A DNA stretch of 38,368 nucleotides from Gordonia jacobaea (GTDB lineage Bacteria > Actinomycetota > Actinomycetes > Mycobacteriales > Mycobacteriaceae), in contig NZ_LDTZ01000028.1 in NCBI RefSeq assembly GCF_001186365.1, positions 1-38,368 of the forward strand, in the 5' to 3' direction. The notes beneath the pieces were generated by a model. It saw nothing but the letters and a program-made list of their open reading frames with translations. It was not told where the DNA came from and did not search any database. The position numbers and the translations under genes were made by a program. Shown piece by piece: positions 15,901 through 24,284 of the stretch. The first letter of the stretch is position 1. Every line of letters begins with the position of its first letter.

Positions 15901-17148
15901 GTGACCGGTGACCTGTCCGGTCGCGGAACCGCCAGCCGTTGTGAAGTCGCCCGACTGGGCGGCGGGTGGTGTGTTGGTGGATGCGATCGGCACGGTGACC
16001 GTCGCCGGAGCCGGCCGCGGGGTTCGGGAGAACAGGTGCAGATGCCGCCCGTTACTTCGATCATCGTCACTGACCAACACGGTGAAGGTGTCGACTGCGG
16101 CTGACTCCGGTTGCACTGCAATGGCATGCGCGTACTCGGGATCAGGTGTGTAGGTGTAGCTGCCGTTCGCCTGGACGACGAGCGTCCCGTGATCCGGCCC
16201 GTCGATGACGGTGTACGTCACGAGGTCACCGTCCGCGTCCTGGGCGCCCAATGAACCGGTCACCACGCCGTCGTCCGTCGACGTCGTCGGACCGGGGGAC
16301 ACGCTCGGATAGGAGTTCAGATAGCGGCGGGTGATCTGCTGCCAGGACGCCCAGAGGACGGCCAGGGCCGGTTGGGCCGCCGCGGCACCCGCGTGGTTGG
16401 GATCGAACCCGAGGATCCTGAACAGTGCCGAGACAACCCTGGACGCGACGGTGCCCGCGGTCGATGCCGGGGTCGGGACCTGCATTGCACTGATTGAACC
16501 GACCGACCCGGCGGCGGCAGCGTCAACTGATGTCGCCGACACCTCAACTGACATCGCGGGTTTCATCGGATCAGCCGACGTCACCTGCGAGGTTCGTGGC
16601 GATGCCGTCGGTGACCGGGTCGGCTCGACGGGCTCAGGCGACCGGGCCGAAGGTGCGTGGAGATCGTCAGCCGAGTGTTCCACGACGGATCGCTGTGATG
16701 CGTTCTCCGAAGCCGATTCATCGACAGCGGCCGGGACGGCAGCATCTTCATTCGCAGTGCCCTCATCGGCCTTGGCCGACGGCGTCGTGTTACCCGCTGC
16801 AGGTTCGGTGACGGAATCCTCGGAGCCCACCGGCGCGCCGACGGCAGGTGCATCATCGGATGTGCTGCCTTTCGCGTCGATGTCACCCACCGCCGCTGTT
16901 CCGCCCTCGGCTTCTGAATCCTTCGTGACGGGGTGATCCGTGTCGGGGTCGACTGCGGGTTGGGATGTCGCGGGGCTGGGACTCTCGTCGACAGACTCCG
17001 ATGTGGCCGACGACGGCGGAACGAGATCATCGGCCGACGCCACACCGACGACCCCGAATCCTCCCCATGTGATGGCCCCGATGATTCCCGCAGACGCGGC
17101 AATCACACGAGTCCGCTTCATCGATCGCATTGCCCGGCCACCATTCAT
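12922..17148 (-). CDS. Giant secreted protein with YVTN beta-propellers and cadherin/VCBS-like domains
   Basis: 1408 aa from the chosen ATG at 17148 (GAGG upstream). Residues 1-38 are a signal peptide ending in VASA. Residues about 40-225 are a low-complexity Ser/Ala/Glu/Pro/Thr linker. A short helical segment (ALFRILGFDPN, VLWASWQQITRRYLNSYPS) precedes cadherin/VCBS-like modules at about 290-575, marked by DADGDLVTYTVIDGPDHGTLV and TYTPDPEYAHA. A first beta-propeller of SPDGSTLY-type repeats spans about 600-885, more Ig-like modules about 890-1040, a second propeller about 1060-1330 and a final module to the end. It is a surface or secreted protein, probably for adhesion or ligand binding; no enzyme motif or wall anchor was seen. 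The architecture is familiar from mycobacteria; the function is unknown. Its stop overlaps the nucleosidase start. Confidence 0.88.
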   Translation of the reverse strand: MNGGRAMRSMKRTRVIAASAGIIGAITWGGFGVVGVASADDLVPPSSATSESVDESPSPATSQPAVDPDTDHPVTKDSEAEGGTAAVGDIDAKGSTSDDAPAVGAPVGSEDSVTEPAAGNTTPSAKADEGTANEDAAVPAAVDESASENASQRSVVEHSADDLHAPSARSPEPVEPTRSPTASPRTSQVTSADPMKPAMSVEVSATSVDAAAAGSVGSISAMQVPTPASTAGTVASRVVSALFRILGFDPNHAGAAAAQPALAVLWASWQQITRRYLNSYPSVSPGPTTSTDDGVVTGSLGAQDADGDLVTYTVIDGPDHGTLVVQANGSYTYTPDPEYAHAIAVQPESAAVDTFTVLVSDDDRSNGRHLHLFSRTPRPAPATVTVPIASTNTPPAAQSGDFTTAGGSATGQVTGHDDDGDSLTYAITGQPVYGTVMIDGKTGSWTYTSTTDDLVLDAFTVEVSDGHGAATPVQVAVYPPAVATPTEVVVTEDGSSTLVLGDSEAPVTVLTEPEYGSVARNPDGTWTYTPDPVVAHALAVSGATEPLQDTVVFGVTQSTAGRPIVVSVTAPVVVVPVNHAPTGTYELGSRTTSTRTVTRSKQGVNAVAVSPDGSTLYFTNYGQITQMTPAGSVRDSFTTPDAVEPYKGLVISPDGEKLYVLEDSPVIWVLGTDSQSPANYLLVGLDDMEDIDVSPDGSTLYVVTSGKWKAVAAVNAATGEVLGAAGDFVDPRGVAVDPDGTSFFVADAGADKVVQVDAATLNRIGSVPAADPIAVDVSPDGRYLYILGSKTVTVTDVTTGRTVATIPTGNSPANDIALSPDGRELYVSNMSGDIIVVGPVTETGRVVGSDADGDTLTYEANYLPAQGTMTINSATGEFTYTGSHAGVRDVDVAGSKTIPVTVGNTSPTVSLRGDPGGTGRTSDWTLVTNDVDADALTVTVTDPPDHGWVLVTPSTTQPGTYILTYHRSALYGHQLALSGVTESQPDPFTVVTSDGRGGSVSTVVTAWNDPVNTAPDVVDVSQGDSEIPRSSSMVEGAPSDIAVTQPFSRNGEVRGLILVADPVDGTLRAVSATDATTLSASQSPFPADTTPDVVAIGPSVSRVYTASTSAGTLTVYDSAANPTTFDVGGHPDGMALSSDGRSLYLTDSEAATLTVVDTETMLVVRTLDLGVRPVDPVLSSDGKTLYVTDNLADRLLMVDTESGAITSVGVGRSPTSPVISPDGTTAYTLTARDGDGWVWVTDLENGSDDHIPVGGAPSAQALSADGKYLYVAVRDRILIIDTTSPDVVGSVSVSDAPQEMVVDPQTGSLVYTDAVNQRIGFINRGQVTGDVVARDAESDTLSYAVAAAPEHGTVVIDRATGKWIYISDAAGLIQDDSFTITVTDGVGAATTATVVIEGTIVEPAPVAV

Positions 17149-17239
17149 GGCGTGTCGCCTCACCTTCGTCCAGTCGATGTCGCGCGTTGCTTGATCAACG
17201 ATGGTGGTGACGCTATGACGGCGCAGTGAAGCCGGATAG

Positions 17240-17780
17240 CCCCAGATTTCTGGGGCACTCGCCGAGCAGGGCCTGCTGCAGGCCAACCCCCAAACGTGGT
17301 TTCAGCACGCTGCCGCTGTCTGTCGATGACTTGGTCGAACTCACTCGCGCTCGGATCGTCATTGAGTCCTCGACACTGCGCGAGTCCATCGCCGTCGGCG
17401 ACCTGTCGTGGGAGGGTTCGGTCGTCGCAGCTCATCACAGGCTGGCGGCCACTCCGATGTACAACGACGACAACACAATCAACGATGACTTCGCGAATGT
17501 TCACCGGGCATTTCACGTCGCACCGCTCGCCGGGAGCGGCAACAGTCACCTCGAGGGTTTCGCATCCTCGCTGCGAGACCGCTCCGAGCTGTACCAATAC
17601 TGGTCGCGCTATCTCGGCGATGGCCCCAATCGCGACGTCGCCTGCGAGCACCGCGAGCTCGCCGATCTCACAGTGGCTCGCAAGACATCTTCTGCCGCTG
17701 ACGCATTGGAGCGCCACATTCAGCGCACTACCGATTTCCTTATCGAATACATCCGCACCCACAGTCTTGAAGAGCGCTAG
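17240..17780 (+). pseudogene. GntR/FCD-family regulator remnant lacking its HTH
   Basis: Frame to 17780 encodes the FCD ligand-binding domain: DDLVELTRARIVIESSTLRESIAVGDLSWEG, a VHRAFHVAPLAGSGNSHL segment holding the FHxxL-type metal-site His, CEHRELADLTVARKTSSAADALERHIQRTTDFL. Upstream, in a neighbouring frame, GALAEQGLLQANP matches the end of a GntR winged helix, and the text resumes after a frame slip near 17285 as KRGFSTLPLSVDDL. The first 50 or so residues of the DNA-binding domain are missing altogether. It cannot bind DNA as it stands. The 5' region of the giant gene overlaps this area on the other strand. Confidence 0.7.
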
Positions 17781-17840
17781 CCGGACTCCGGCGGCACTTA
17801 TGCCCCTGAGGTCCGCCGCCTTTTCCCGCCCGCCACGATA

Positions 17841-17867
17841 GCCGCCTCCCCGTGTGGGGGAGGCGGC
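17841..17867 (-). terminator. GC-rich hairpin after the desaturase gene
   Basis: GCCGCCTCCCC (17841-17851) pairs perfectly with GGGGAGGCGGC (17857-17867) across a 5-base loop. It lies 15 bp past the end of the minus-strand desaturase gene and 60 bp past the GntR remnant on the other strand, so it can serve both. There is no T-tract, as is common for actinobacterial terminators. Confidence 0.65.
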
Positions 17868-17882
17868 GTGGCGTCGTGAACT

Positions 17883-18767
17883 TCAGACTGCGATGAGCTC
17901 GTCGTCGGACTTGTTCTTCTCGGCGTATCCGGGAGGTCCGAAGAGGTAGCCGAGGCGGCCGCGCCACGTGTGAGCGCGCGCTGTGTCGCGAAGCATGTTC
18001 ACTGTCTCGACGTAGTTGTACTTGATGGGATTCTGGGTCTCGACGTCGTGGAGCAGTCCGTACCGCACCGGCTCGGTCTCCTCGGCATACGAACCGAAAA
18101 TGCGATCCCAGATGATGAACACACCGCCATAGTTCTTGTCGATGTAGGGCTGGTTCGATCCATGGTGAACGCGGTGGTGGGACGGGCTGTTGAAAATGAA
18201 CTCCCAAGGCGCGCAAAGCTTGTCGATACGTTGGGTATGGAACGGGATCTGGAAGAGGAGACCGGCGGTGTTGAGTAGGAGAATCATCCACACCGGGAAT
18301 CCCAGTAGGGCCGCGGGGAGCCAGGCGAGGCTGCGCAGCGTATAGGACACGGGGTGAAACCAGGGCAACCGCAGGTTCGTCGACAGATTGAAGTAGTTGC
18401 TGGAGTGGTGCACGCTGTGGGCGGCCCAGAGGAGTCTGATGCGGTGGTCGCCGCGGTGCGCCCAGTAGTAGCAGAAGTCGGTGACGACCAGGCATGCCAC
18501 CCACACCCACCAGTGCTTGGCCGACAAGTGCAGCGGCGTCAGCGCTGAGGCCACGACGATCGTCGAGAACGGCAGGATGTACTGAGTGAGCGCCTTGGCG
18601 GCCGTGTTGATCAGGTACGTGGCCCAGTTTCCGACGTAGTCGCGCACAGATCGTTTGGAGAACGTGTGGGTGGCGTCGCGGTCTCGTCTGTGGTCAACGT
18701 ATTCGACGATAGAGAGCAAGATAAATGCAGGTACAGCTGCGAGGAGCAAGGTACTTGTTGCGTTCAT
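17883..18767 (-). CDS. Sterol desaturase/fatty acid hydroxylase family membrane protein
   Basis: 294 aa from ATG 18767; an upstream ATG near 18803 is an alternative. Several hydrophobic segments surround the eight-histidine di-iron signature of PF04116: HRGDH, HSVHHSS and HHRVHH, plus HTQRI between. Such integral membrane enzymes use O2 and electrons to hydroxylate or desaturate lipids or sterols. It is divergent from a histidine kinase gene 92 bp away. The substrate is unknown. Confidence 0.9.
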   Translation of the reverse strand: MNATSTLLLAAVPAFILLSIVEYVDHRRDRDATHTFSKRSVRDYVGNWATYLINTAAKALTQYILPFSTIVVASALTPLHLSAKHWWVWVACLVVTDFCYYWAHRGDHRIRLLWAAHSVHHSSNYFNLSTNLRLPWFHPVSYTLRSLAWLPAALLGFPVWMILLLNTAGLLFQIPFHTQRIDKLCAPWEFIFNSPSHHRVHHGSNQPYIDKNYGGVFIIWDRIFGSYAEETEPVRYGLLHDVETQNPIKYNYVETVNMLRDTARAHTWRGRLGYLFGPPGYAEKNKSDDELIAV

Positions 18768-18859
18768 GTGCAGAACACTATTGACGGTGACCTGCGCAAA
18801 CATCCCGCGAAGAACTGATTTTCCCTCCCTCTCACGGGGGAGTCGACTAGCCTTCACAC

Positions 18860-20017
18860 ATGCCGGAGCCAGGACTCGTCGCCGTTCGAAAGTCGCTCGA
18901 ACGCCAGTCACTCCTGGTGGCACTGTTCGCCGCCGTGATCGACGCCATGCTCTTCATTTCCTCCGGGATCTTCTCTGCCGCCCCGACGGCTGCGCTCACG
19001 ATGACGATCACGCTGGTCGCCGCCGACCTCTGTCTGGCCTTGCGCCCCAGCACCACAGCCGCGGTTGCCTACATTCAGGTGATCACACGTATCCTCGCGT
19101 GCCTACTCCTGAGTCACTACGAACTCGCGGCCGGGATCGGCAACGTCGGCGTGCTGGTCGCCGGCTATCGCGCCGGCGCGTGGCTGCCCGCCCGGGCTTC
19201 GGCGACCGTGTTGCCAGTGCTGATGGCGGGAGTCGCGACGGCGGCATATCTCAACGGCTCAGCCGACGTGTGGTGGATGGTTCCTGCCATCGCGGTCTCA
19301 AATGCGTTGATCCCGTGGCTCGTTGGCCGGTATACCGCCGCCGGCGGCGCCTACGTCACCAAACTGGAGATGCAGCGGAAGAGTGACCACGCAGCGCTGG
19401 CCAAGGCACTCGCCGACGAGCGCGAGGCCATCGCCCGTGATCTGCACGATGTCATCTCCCACCACGTCAGTGCGATAGGCATCCATGCAGGCGCGGCTCG
19501 AATGACCCTCGGATCGAACATCGAGGCGTCGGAGCGATCACTGCGGGCGGTCGAGACATCCAGCCAGGCGGCCATGAAGGACCTTCGTCTGCAACTCGAC
19601 ATCCTGCACGGCCGTGACGACGCCGGCGAGGTGCAACCCGGCCTCGCCAACATCCCCGAGCTGGTCGAATCTGTCGGTCGGGCCGGACTCTCCGTGGATA
19701 TAAACCTACCGCGCGGGCTGGTCACCTTGCCGAAATCGCTCGACGTCATCGTGTATCGAATCGTCCAGGAACTGCTGACCAACGCATTGCGTCACGGCGA
19801 CGGATCGGCTTGCCTCAAGGTTCGCCGAGATCGATCCCGAATCGTCATCGACGAGTCGAATCCCATTGCTGCCGAGGTCTACACAGGCGACTCGCTGCAC
19901 CGCGGACTCGACGGTATGCGGCGTCGTGCCGAGTTGTTCGATGGCCGCGTCGAATGCGGCGCCGACGAATCCGGGCGGTGGCGCACCCTTGTCGAGATCC
20001 CTGTGAGTACACGATGA
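18860..20017 (+). CDS. NarL-type sensor histidine kinase
   Basis: 385 aa. Five or so hydrophobic segments fill residues about 18-160, a membrane sensor without a sizeable extracytoplasmic domain. The HisKA_3 dimerisation box EREAIARDLHDVISHHVSAIGIHAGAAR carries phospho-acceptor His196; the ATPase part has IVQELLTNALRHGDGSA and a glycine-containing GLDGMRRRAELF box. The stop overlaps the ATG of the response regulator gene (ATGA), so the two are coupled. The signal is unknown; this resembles DesK/LiaS-type envelope sensors. Confidence 0.92.
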   Translation: MPEPGLVAVRKSLERQSLLVALFAAVIDAMLFISSGIFSAAPTAALTMTITLVAADLCLALRPSTTAAVAYIQVITRILACLLLSHYELAAGIGNVGVLVAGYRAGAWLPARASATVLPVLMAGVATAAYLNGSADVWWMVPAIAVSNALIPWLVGRYTAAGGAYVTKLEMQRKSDHAALAKALADEREAIARDLHDVISHHVSAIGIHAGAARMTLGSNIEASERSLRAVETSSQAAMKDLRLQLDILHGRDDAGEVQPGLANIPELVESVGRAGLSVDINLPRGLVTLPKSLDVIVYRIVQELLTNALRHGDGSACLKVRRDRSRIVIDESNPIAAEVYTGDSLHRGLDGMRRRAELFDGRVECGADESGRWRTLVEIPVSTR

Positions 20018-20676
20018 CCGAACCCATCACCGTTCTCGTCGCCGACGACCACGCCGTGTTTCGCGCGGGACTCAAGGCCGTCATCGACGCCGGCCCTGAC
20101 ACCTCGTGCGTTGCCGAAGCAGACGACGGCCGCGCCGCGATCGAGGCGGCTCAGCGGGTCCAACCAGCCGTAGTGGTACTCGATGTGCGAATGCCCAGGC
20201 TCGACGGTGTCGCCGCCATCGAGCCGATCATCGCCGCCACCGACGCCAAGATCCTGATGCTCACGACCTACGACAGTGAGAAGGTGCTCGCCACCGCGCT
20301 GCGTGCCGGGGCCTCAGGCTTTCTGCTCAAGTCGTCGCCGCCGGAAGAAATCGTCGGGGCGATACGCATTGTGGCTCGCGGCGATTCGGTCATCGATCCC
20401 GCCATGACGCGCCGTTTGGCGGCCCGCGTTGCCGACACTCTGACCGAGGTGCCGGTACCACCGGAGGTGGCGACGCTGACGGCACGCGAATTCGAGGTTC
20501 TGCTCCTGATGGCCGAGGCACACAGCAACGCTGAGATTGCTGCGGAATTGTATGTGGGGGAGCAGACGGTCAAGACTCACGTATCCCACATTCTGGCCAA
20601 ACTGGGTGTGCGCGACCGCATTCAGGCCGTGGTGTACGTGCACCGACACCGACTGTCCGGGGTAACGAGTACCTGA
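20014..20676 (+). CDS. NarL/LuxR-type response regulator
   Basis: 220 aa. The receiver domain (residues 5-120) has the acidic pair D11/D12, the phospho-acceptor D57 in VVLDVRMP and the Lys in FLLKSSPPEE. The LuxR-type HTH near residues 150-212 reads LTAREFEVLLLMAEAHSNAEIAAELYVGEQTVKTHVSHILAKLGVRDRIQAVVY. It is the cognate partner of the kinase encoded just before it. Targets are not evident; the divergent desaturase gene is the nearest candidate. Confidence 0.94.
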   Translation: MTEPITVLVADDHAVFRAGLKAVIDAGPDTSCVAEADDGRAAIEAAQRVQPAVVVLDVRMPRLDGVAAIEPIIAATDAKILMLTTYDSEKVLATALRAGASGFLLKSSPPEEIVGAIRIVARGDSVIDPAMTRRLAARVADTLTEVPVPPEVATLTAREFEVLLLMAEAHSNAEIAAELYVGEQTVKTHVSHILAKLGVRDRIQAVVYVHRHRLSGVTST

Positions 20677-20730
20677 CGCCAAGGATCGTGGCAAACCGCG
20701 ATTCTCGACGGCACGCATTCGGGGCGGATG

Positions 20731-21873
20731 CTATGTCGGCGCGTTGAGTTCGAGTATCGCGATCTCCGGCGGCGCACCGACGCGGACCGGAGGTCCCCAC
20801 GCGCCAGACCCGTATGTCGTGAACACCGTGGTCGGTCCGAGATGATCGACGCCGGTGACGTTGGTGGTGGTGGCGAGATCGACTATGTACCGCAGCGGCC
20901 ACATTTGGCCGCCATGTGTGTGTCCGGAGAGCTGGAGGTCGACGCCGGCCTCGGACGCTTCAACGGCTTGATTCGGTTGGTGCGCAAGGAGCAGCACAAA
21001 CCGCTGGTCGTCGCGTCCGCGCAGGGCAGCGGAGAGGTCAGGCGCGTACGGCGCGCCGGTGGAGTAGTCGTAAACGCCGGCAATGTCGATGGACGCCGCG
21101 CCGCGTCGAATCTCGGTGCGTTCGTTGTTGATTGGGTTGATTCCGAGAGTCTTCCAGTGCGCCATCCAAGCGCCGGTGTCGTCCGAGATCTCCTCGTGAT
21201 TGCCGGCCACGCCGTAGACACCCATTGGCGCGGACAGGTCTGCCATCGGTTGCAGATCAGTGCCGACACGCGCGACGGTTCCGTCGTCGAGGTCTCCGAG
21301 GACCACGATCAAATCTGGCTTCTGCTCGTTGACCATGTTGACGACCTTGCGTGTGAACGACTCGCCTCGAGCAGGGCCTAGGTGCAGATCGCTCACCACA
21401 GCGACGCGCATACCGTCGAACTCCTCGGGCAGACGCTCCAGCGTGAGGCTCTCGCGCGTCACGCTCGGGGATGCTGCTTCGGTGACGCCGTAGACGACGG
21501 TAACGGCGGCAACGATCGCCAAGCAGCCGCTGGCGACCCGGGTGGTGAGGAGTCGTGTCCGGTTCGTCGATTGGTGGCGCAGCCGACCGACAACCCGTAT
21601 GCCCAGCAGCGCCACACCGATGATCGCCAGACCCAGCAGAAGGTAGAACACCGTCGCGAGCCAGGTCAGTCCGAGGAAGCCGACGGGTCGCAGCCACGTG
21701 GGAAAGATGCTGCCAACGCCTGCCGCGACCACCGCCAGCACCCACCCGAGTACCAGAACGGTGTCGATGCAACGACCCCATCCTCGACTCACCGCGGTAG
21801 CCCTGACGAACCGCCGGTGCAGCAGGAAGTGGACCAAGCCCAGGGCCAGTGCAGCGATAACGAGCACCAGCAT
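20731..21873 (-). CDS. Membrane-anchored metallophosphoesterase
   Basis: 380 aa. Four hydrophobic segments in residues about 1-135 anchor it; the calcineurin-like catalytic domain follows outside or at the membrane face. Metal-binding motifs in order are VVSDLHLG, VVLGDLDDG, GVAGNHEE and LSGHTHGGQMWP. This matches the YkuE/YaeI-like group, implicated in phospholipid or nucleotide hydrolysis; the substrate is not known. It converges with the response regulator gene, 54 bp apart, with no clear hairpin between. Confidence 0.92.
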   Translation of the reverse strand: MLVLVIAALALGLVHFLLHRRFVRATAVSRGWGRCIDTVLVLGWVLAVVAAGVGSIFPTWLRPVGFLGLTWLATVFYLLLGLAIIGVALLGIRVVGRLRHQSTNRTRLLTTRVASGCLAIVAAVTVVYGVTEAASPSVTRESLTLERLPEEFDGMRVAVVSDLHLGPARGESFTRKVVNMVNEQKPDLIVVLGDLDDGTVARVGTDLQPMADLSAPMGVYGVAGNHEEISDDTGAWMAHWKTLGINPINNERTEIRRGAASIDIAGVYDYSTGAPYAPDLSAALRGRDDQRFVLLLAHQPNQAVEASEAGVDLQLSGHTHGGQMWPLRYIVDLATTTNVTGVDHLGPTTVFTTYGSGAWGPPVRVGAPPEIAILELNAPT

Positions 21874-21925
21874 CAGGCCCGCTTTCCTGCCGCAGGTTGC
21901 GCGCTGCTGCGAGAATCGTTCTGAG

Positions 21926-22429
21926 TCAAGGGATCTCGATGGTCTGATCGCGGCGAATCTCGCCGACGGCGCGCGTTATGTACGGCTCATGATCAACCTC
22001 TGCATCTGCCACCAAGTCGGCGGTCACCAGAATGGCAGCACTGATGATCTTGACGAGCGGAATCGATTGCGCAACAGCACCATTGACGCCGGACTGTTCG
22101 CCGACGCCCAGTGCGCCAAGGAGTACCGCTGCGACGGCGTCAGGATCGACCGGCGCATCCCAACGCGACGCAGAGGCGACGGCGCGGGTGAGAACATCGG
22201 ACACGTCGTCGCCGCTCAACCCGTCCTGGTAGGACGTCTCGAGCAGCTCACGAACCATGTGCGAGTGCATTAGGCGGGCTGCGTCACCGTTCTTCTCGAG
22301 TTGCGCGACAGCGTCGTCGAAATCCTGCGAGACCTGGCTGCGCGCCGCTCTGATACCTCGGTCGGTTGCCGTGGCGATCTCCCGAGCCATCGGCGACCAC
22401 TCCGCAGGATATTTATGGTTTCCCGTCAC
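21926..22429 (-). CDS. Unknown conserved protein, copy 2 of a duplicated family
   Basis: 167 aa from GTG 22429 (AGGAGA 8 nt upstream); the frame extends further up, but similarity to copy 1 begins here. I do not recognise the family. It is acidic and probably mainly helical, with the shared blocks EWSPMAREIATATDRGI, FDDAVAQLEKNGDAAR, RELLETSYQDGLSGDDVSDVLTR and QTIEIP. It follows the acyl-CoA ligase gene by about 100 bp on the same strand and may be co-transcribed with it. Being next to a metabolic gene, this is more likely the ancestral location of the pair than the copy at 9391. Confidence 0.78.
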   Translation of the reverse strand: MTGNHKYPAEWSPMAREIATATDRGIRAARSQVSQDFDDAVAQLEKNGDAARLMHSHMVRELLETSYQDGLSGDDVSDVLTRAVASASRWDAPVDPDAVAAVLLGALGVGEQSGVNGAVAQSIPLVKIISAAILVTADLVADAEVDHEPYITRAVGEIRRDQTIEIP

Positions 22430-22532
22430 GGAGAGGGTCTCCTGTCTGTCGAAGTCCCGAGGGTACCTGGCCGACGCACCGACGCTCGCAGCCGGATGGG
22501 CCGGGGGAGCGCACTCGAGAGTTGACAACCGA

Positions 22533-24173
22533 CTACCGCAGTCGGCGGCGCAGCACCTTGCCGGTGGCCGTTCGCGGCAGGGAGCCGACGATCTCGATCT
22601 CCCGGGGATACTTGTAGGCGGCCATTCGTTCGCGGCAAAACTCGATAAGTTCGGTCACTGTCGTCGTCGCGTCGGGCAGTAGGGCGACGTATGCCCGCGG
22701 CGATTCTCCGCGGTACTCGTCCGGAATCCCGACCACCGCCGTCTCGAGCACGGCCGGATGTGACTGCAGCACCTGCTCGATCTCGAATGGCCAGATCTTG
22801 TACCCCGACGCATTGATCAGGTTGTGGCTGCGATCGATGACAAAAAACCAGCCGTCGGCATCCATGAAACCTACGTCACCTGTACGCATCTCGCCGTTCT
22901 TCAGAACGGAGTCCTCGTCGTTCCGGTTCCAGTAACCCGCAGCGATTTGCGGCCCTGCCGTGACGATCTCACCAATTCTCCCTGGCGGCAGCGGTTCTCC
23001 GTTGTCGTCCACCACTCGCGTGGTTGTGTCGAAGATTGGCAGACCAACTGAAAGGGCCCCCGTTTCGGGGTCGACCGGCGCGAGAACGCCGGGCGGGACC
23101 ATGTGCGTCGGCGAGGTGGACTCGGTCTGTCCGTACACGTTATGGATCATCCCTCCCAAGCGTTCCTCGATGCGCTCGGCGACCTCAGGCATGACCGGCG
23201 CGCCGCCCGAGTAGCGGAGTCGGAGTGACGTGAACGCCTCGGGCGAGACGTCGGGGTGGTCGGCGAGGGCGATGTACGCGGTGATCGCGGCGACTGAAAA
23301 GGCCGGGCGCCATGTGCGGACCGCGTCGACCACCAGACCGGCGTCGAATCGATGTGTGAGGACGAGCGGCGACCGCATCGACAATGCCAGCATGACCGAG
23401 CCGACCAAGCCGGTCACGTGGAAGATCGGCGACATGCACAGAATCGGCTCGCCGCTTTTCAGCCCGGTCCAATCTCGGTAGGCCTGCGCACTGAAAGTGA
23501 GATTGCGGTGCGTCAACATGGCGCCTTTGGGCGGGCCGGTGGTTCCCGAGGTCGGAGCCAGCACTGCGACGTCGTCCGGTGCCGGCACGTGTCGGACCAT
23601 CTCAGGAGACCGCCTACCGATCAATTCGAGGAGTTCGACAGTCCCGTTGGCCGGGACCCGCGACACCTCGAACACGCGCTGCAGGTCATCGTTGCCGGCG
23701 AAGTCGAGCGGAGATGCGGTGACGACGAGTCGAATGGACCCGGTGTCGGCGACGGTATCGGCCACCTCAGCGTGCACCTCGTCGAGCACGAGGAGAGCGG
23801 TCGGCGTGAAATCGTCCAACGCTTTACGGAATTCGGAACGCTTATACATCGGGCTGATCAGCGCGGCGACGCCACCAACCTTCCAGGCCGCAAGGAGACC
23901 GAACACGATGGCCGGTCCGTTCTGGACGGCGATCCCCAGTCGGTCGCCGACCGCGAAGTCGTGTTCCTGCAGTACGTGGGCGACGGCGTCGGATGCGGCA
24001 TCGACATCAGCCCAGCTGAGCGTCGTACCGAAATAGTGAATCGCGGGGGAGTCGGGGGCCGACGCGAGAGCTTCGTCGAACATGTCCAGCGGAGACCCGT
24101 ATTCGACATCGAGATGGCCGGACAGCCCGGTCGGGTAGTGAGCCAGCCAGGGACGGCTCTCATAGACACTCAT
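22533..24173 (-). CDS. Acyl-CoA ligase (AMP-forming), FadD-like, paralogue A
   Basis: 546 aa of the ANL adenylating superfamily. The P-loop-like motif APTSGTTGPPKGAMLTHRN, YGQTEST (A5), RTGDVGFMDADGWFFVIDRSHNLINASGYKI (A7/A8) and the C-terminal catalytic lysine in RTATGKVLRR (A10) are all present. It activates a carboxylic acid to its CoA thioester; the acid is unknown. In the A8 region it has RSHNLIN where the paralogue at 26387 has the usual RKKDQIN. ATG 24173 opens with MSVYESRPWLAHY, parallel to MSVYDDKVWRSHY of the paralogue. It is divergent from the dual-HTH regulator, a probable controller. Confidence 0.92.
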   Translation of the reverse strand: MSVYESRPWLAHYPTGLSGHLDVEYGSPLDMFDEALASAPDSPAIHYFGTTLSWADVDAASDAVAHVLQEHDFAVGDRLGIAVQNGPAIVFGLLAAWKVGGVAALISPMYKRSEFRKALDDFTPTALLVLDEVHAEVADTVADTGSIRLVVTASPLDFAGNDDLQRVFEVSRVPANGTVELLELIGRRSPEMVRHVPAPDDVAVLAPTSGTTGPPKGAMLTHRNLTFSAQAYRDWTGLKSGEPILCMSPIFHVTGLVGSVMLALSMRSPLVLTHRFDAGLVVDAVRTWRPAFSVAAITAYIALADHPDVSPEAFTSLRLRYSGGAPVMPEVAERIEERLGGMIHNVYGQTESTSPTHMVPPGVLAPVDPETGALSVGLPIFDTTTRVVDDNGEPLPPGRIGEIVTAGPQIAAGYWNRNDEDSVLKNGEMRTGDVGFMDADGWFFVIDRSHNLINASGYKIWPFEIEQVLQSHPAVLETAVVGIPDEYRGESPRAYVALLPDATTTVTELIEFCRERMAAYKYPREIEIVGSLPRTATGKVLRRRLR

Positions 24174-24262
24174 GCCGACAAGCGTTCTGCGTAACGCGCG
24201 CGATGCGACAGGTTGCAAATCACGAGCATGAGTCTACGAAAATGCGCGCCTCCCCATAAGCT

Positions 24263-24279
24263 GTTCAGTGTGGCCGAAC
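24263..24279. promoter_or_regulatory. GTTCAG-type dyad at the dual-HTH regulator start
   Basis: GTTCAGTGTGGCCGAAC has inverted ends GTTC/GAAC and matches the perfect 17-bp dyad at 25153-25169 at about 12 of 17 bases with identical spacing. It sits just before ATG 24285 of the regulator and about 90 bp from the ligase start on the other strand, a suitable place for autoregulation. Binding is inferred. Confidence 0.45.
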
Positions 24280-24284
24280 AACCG

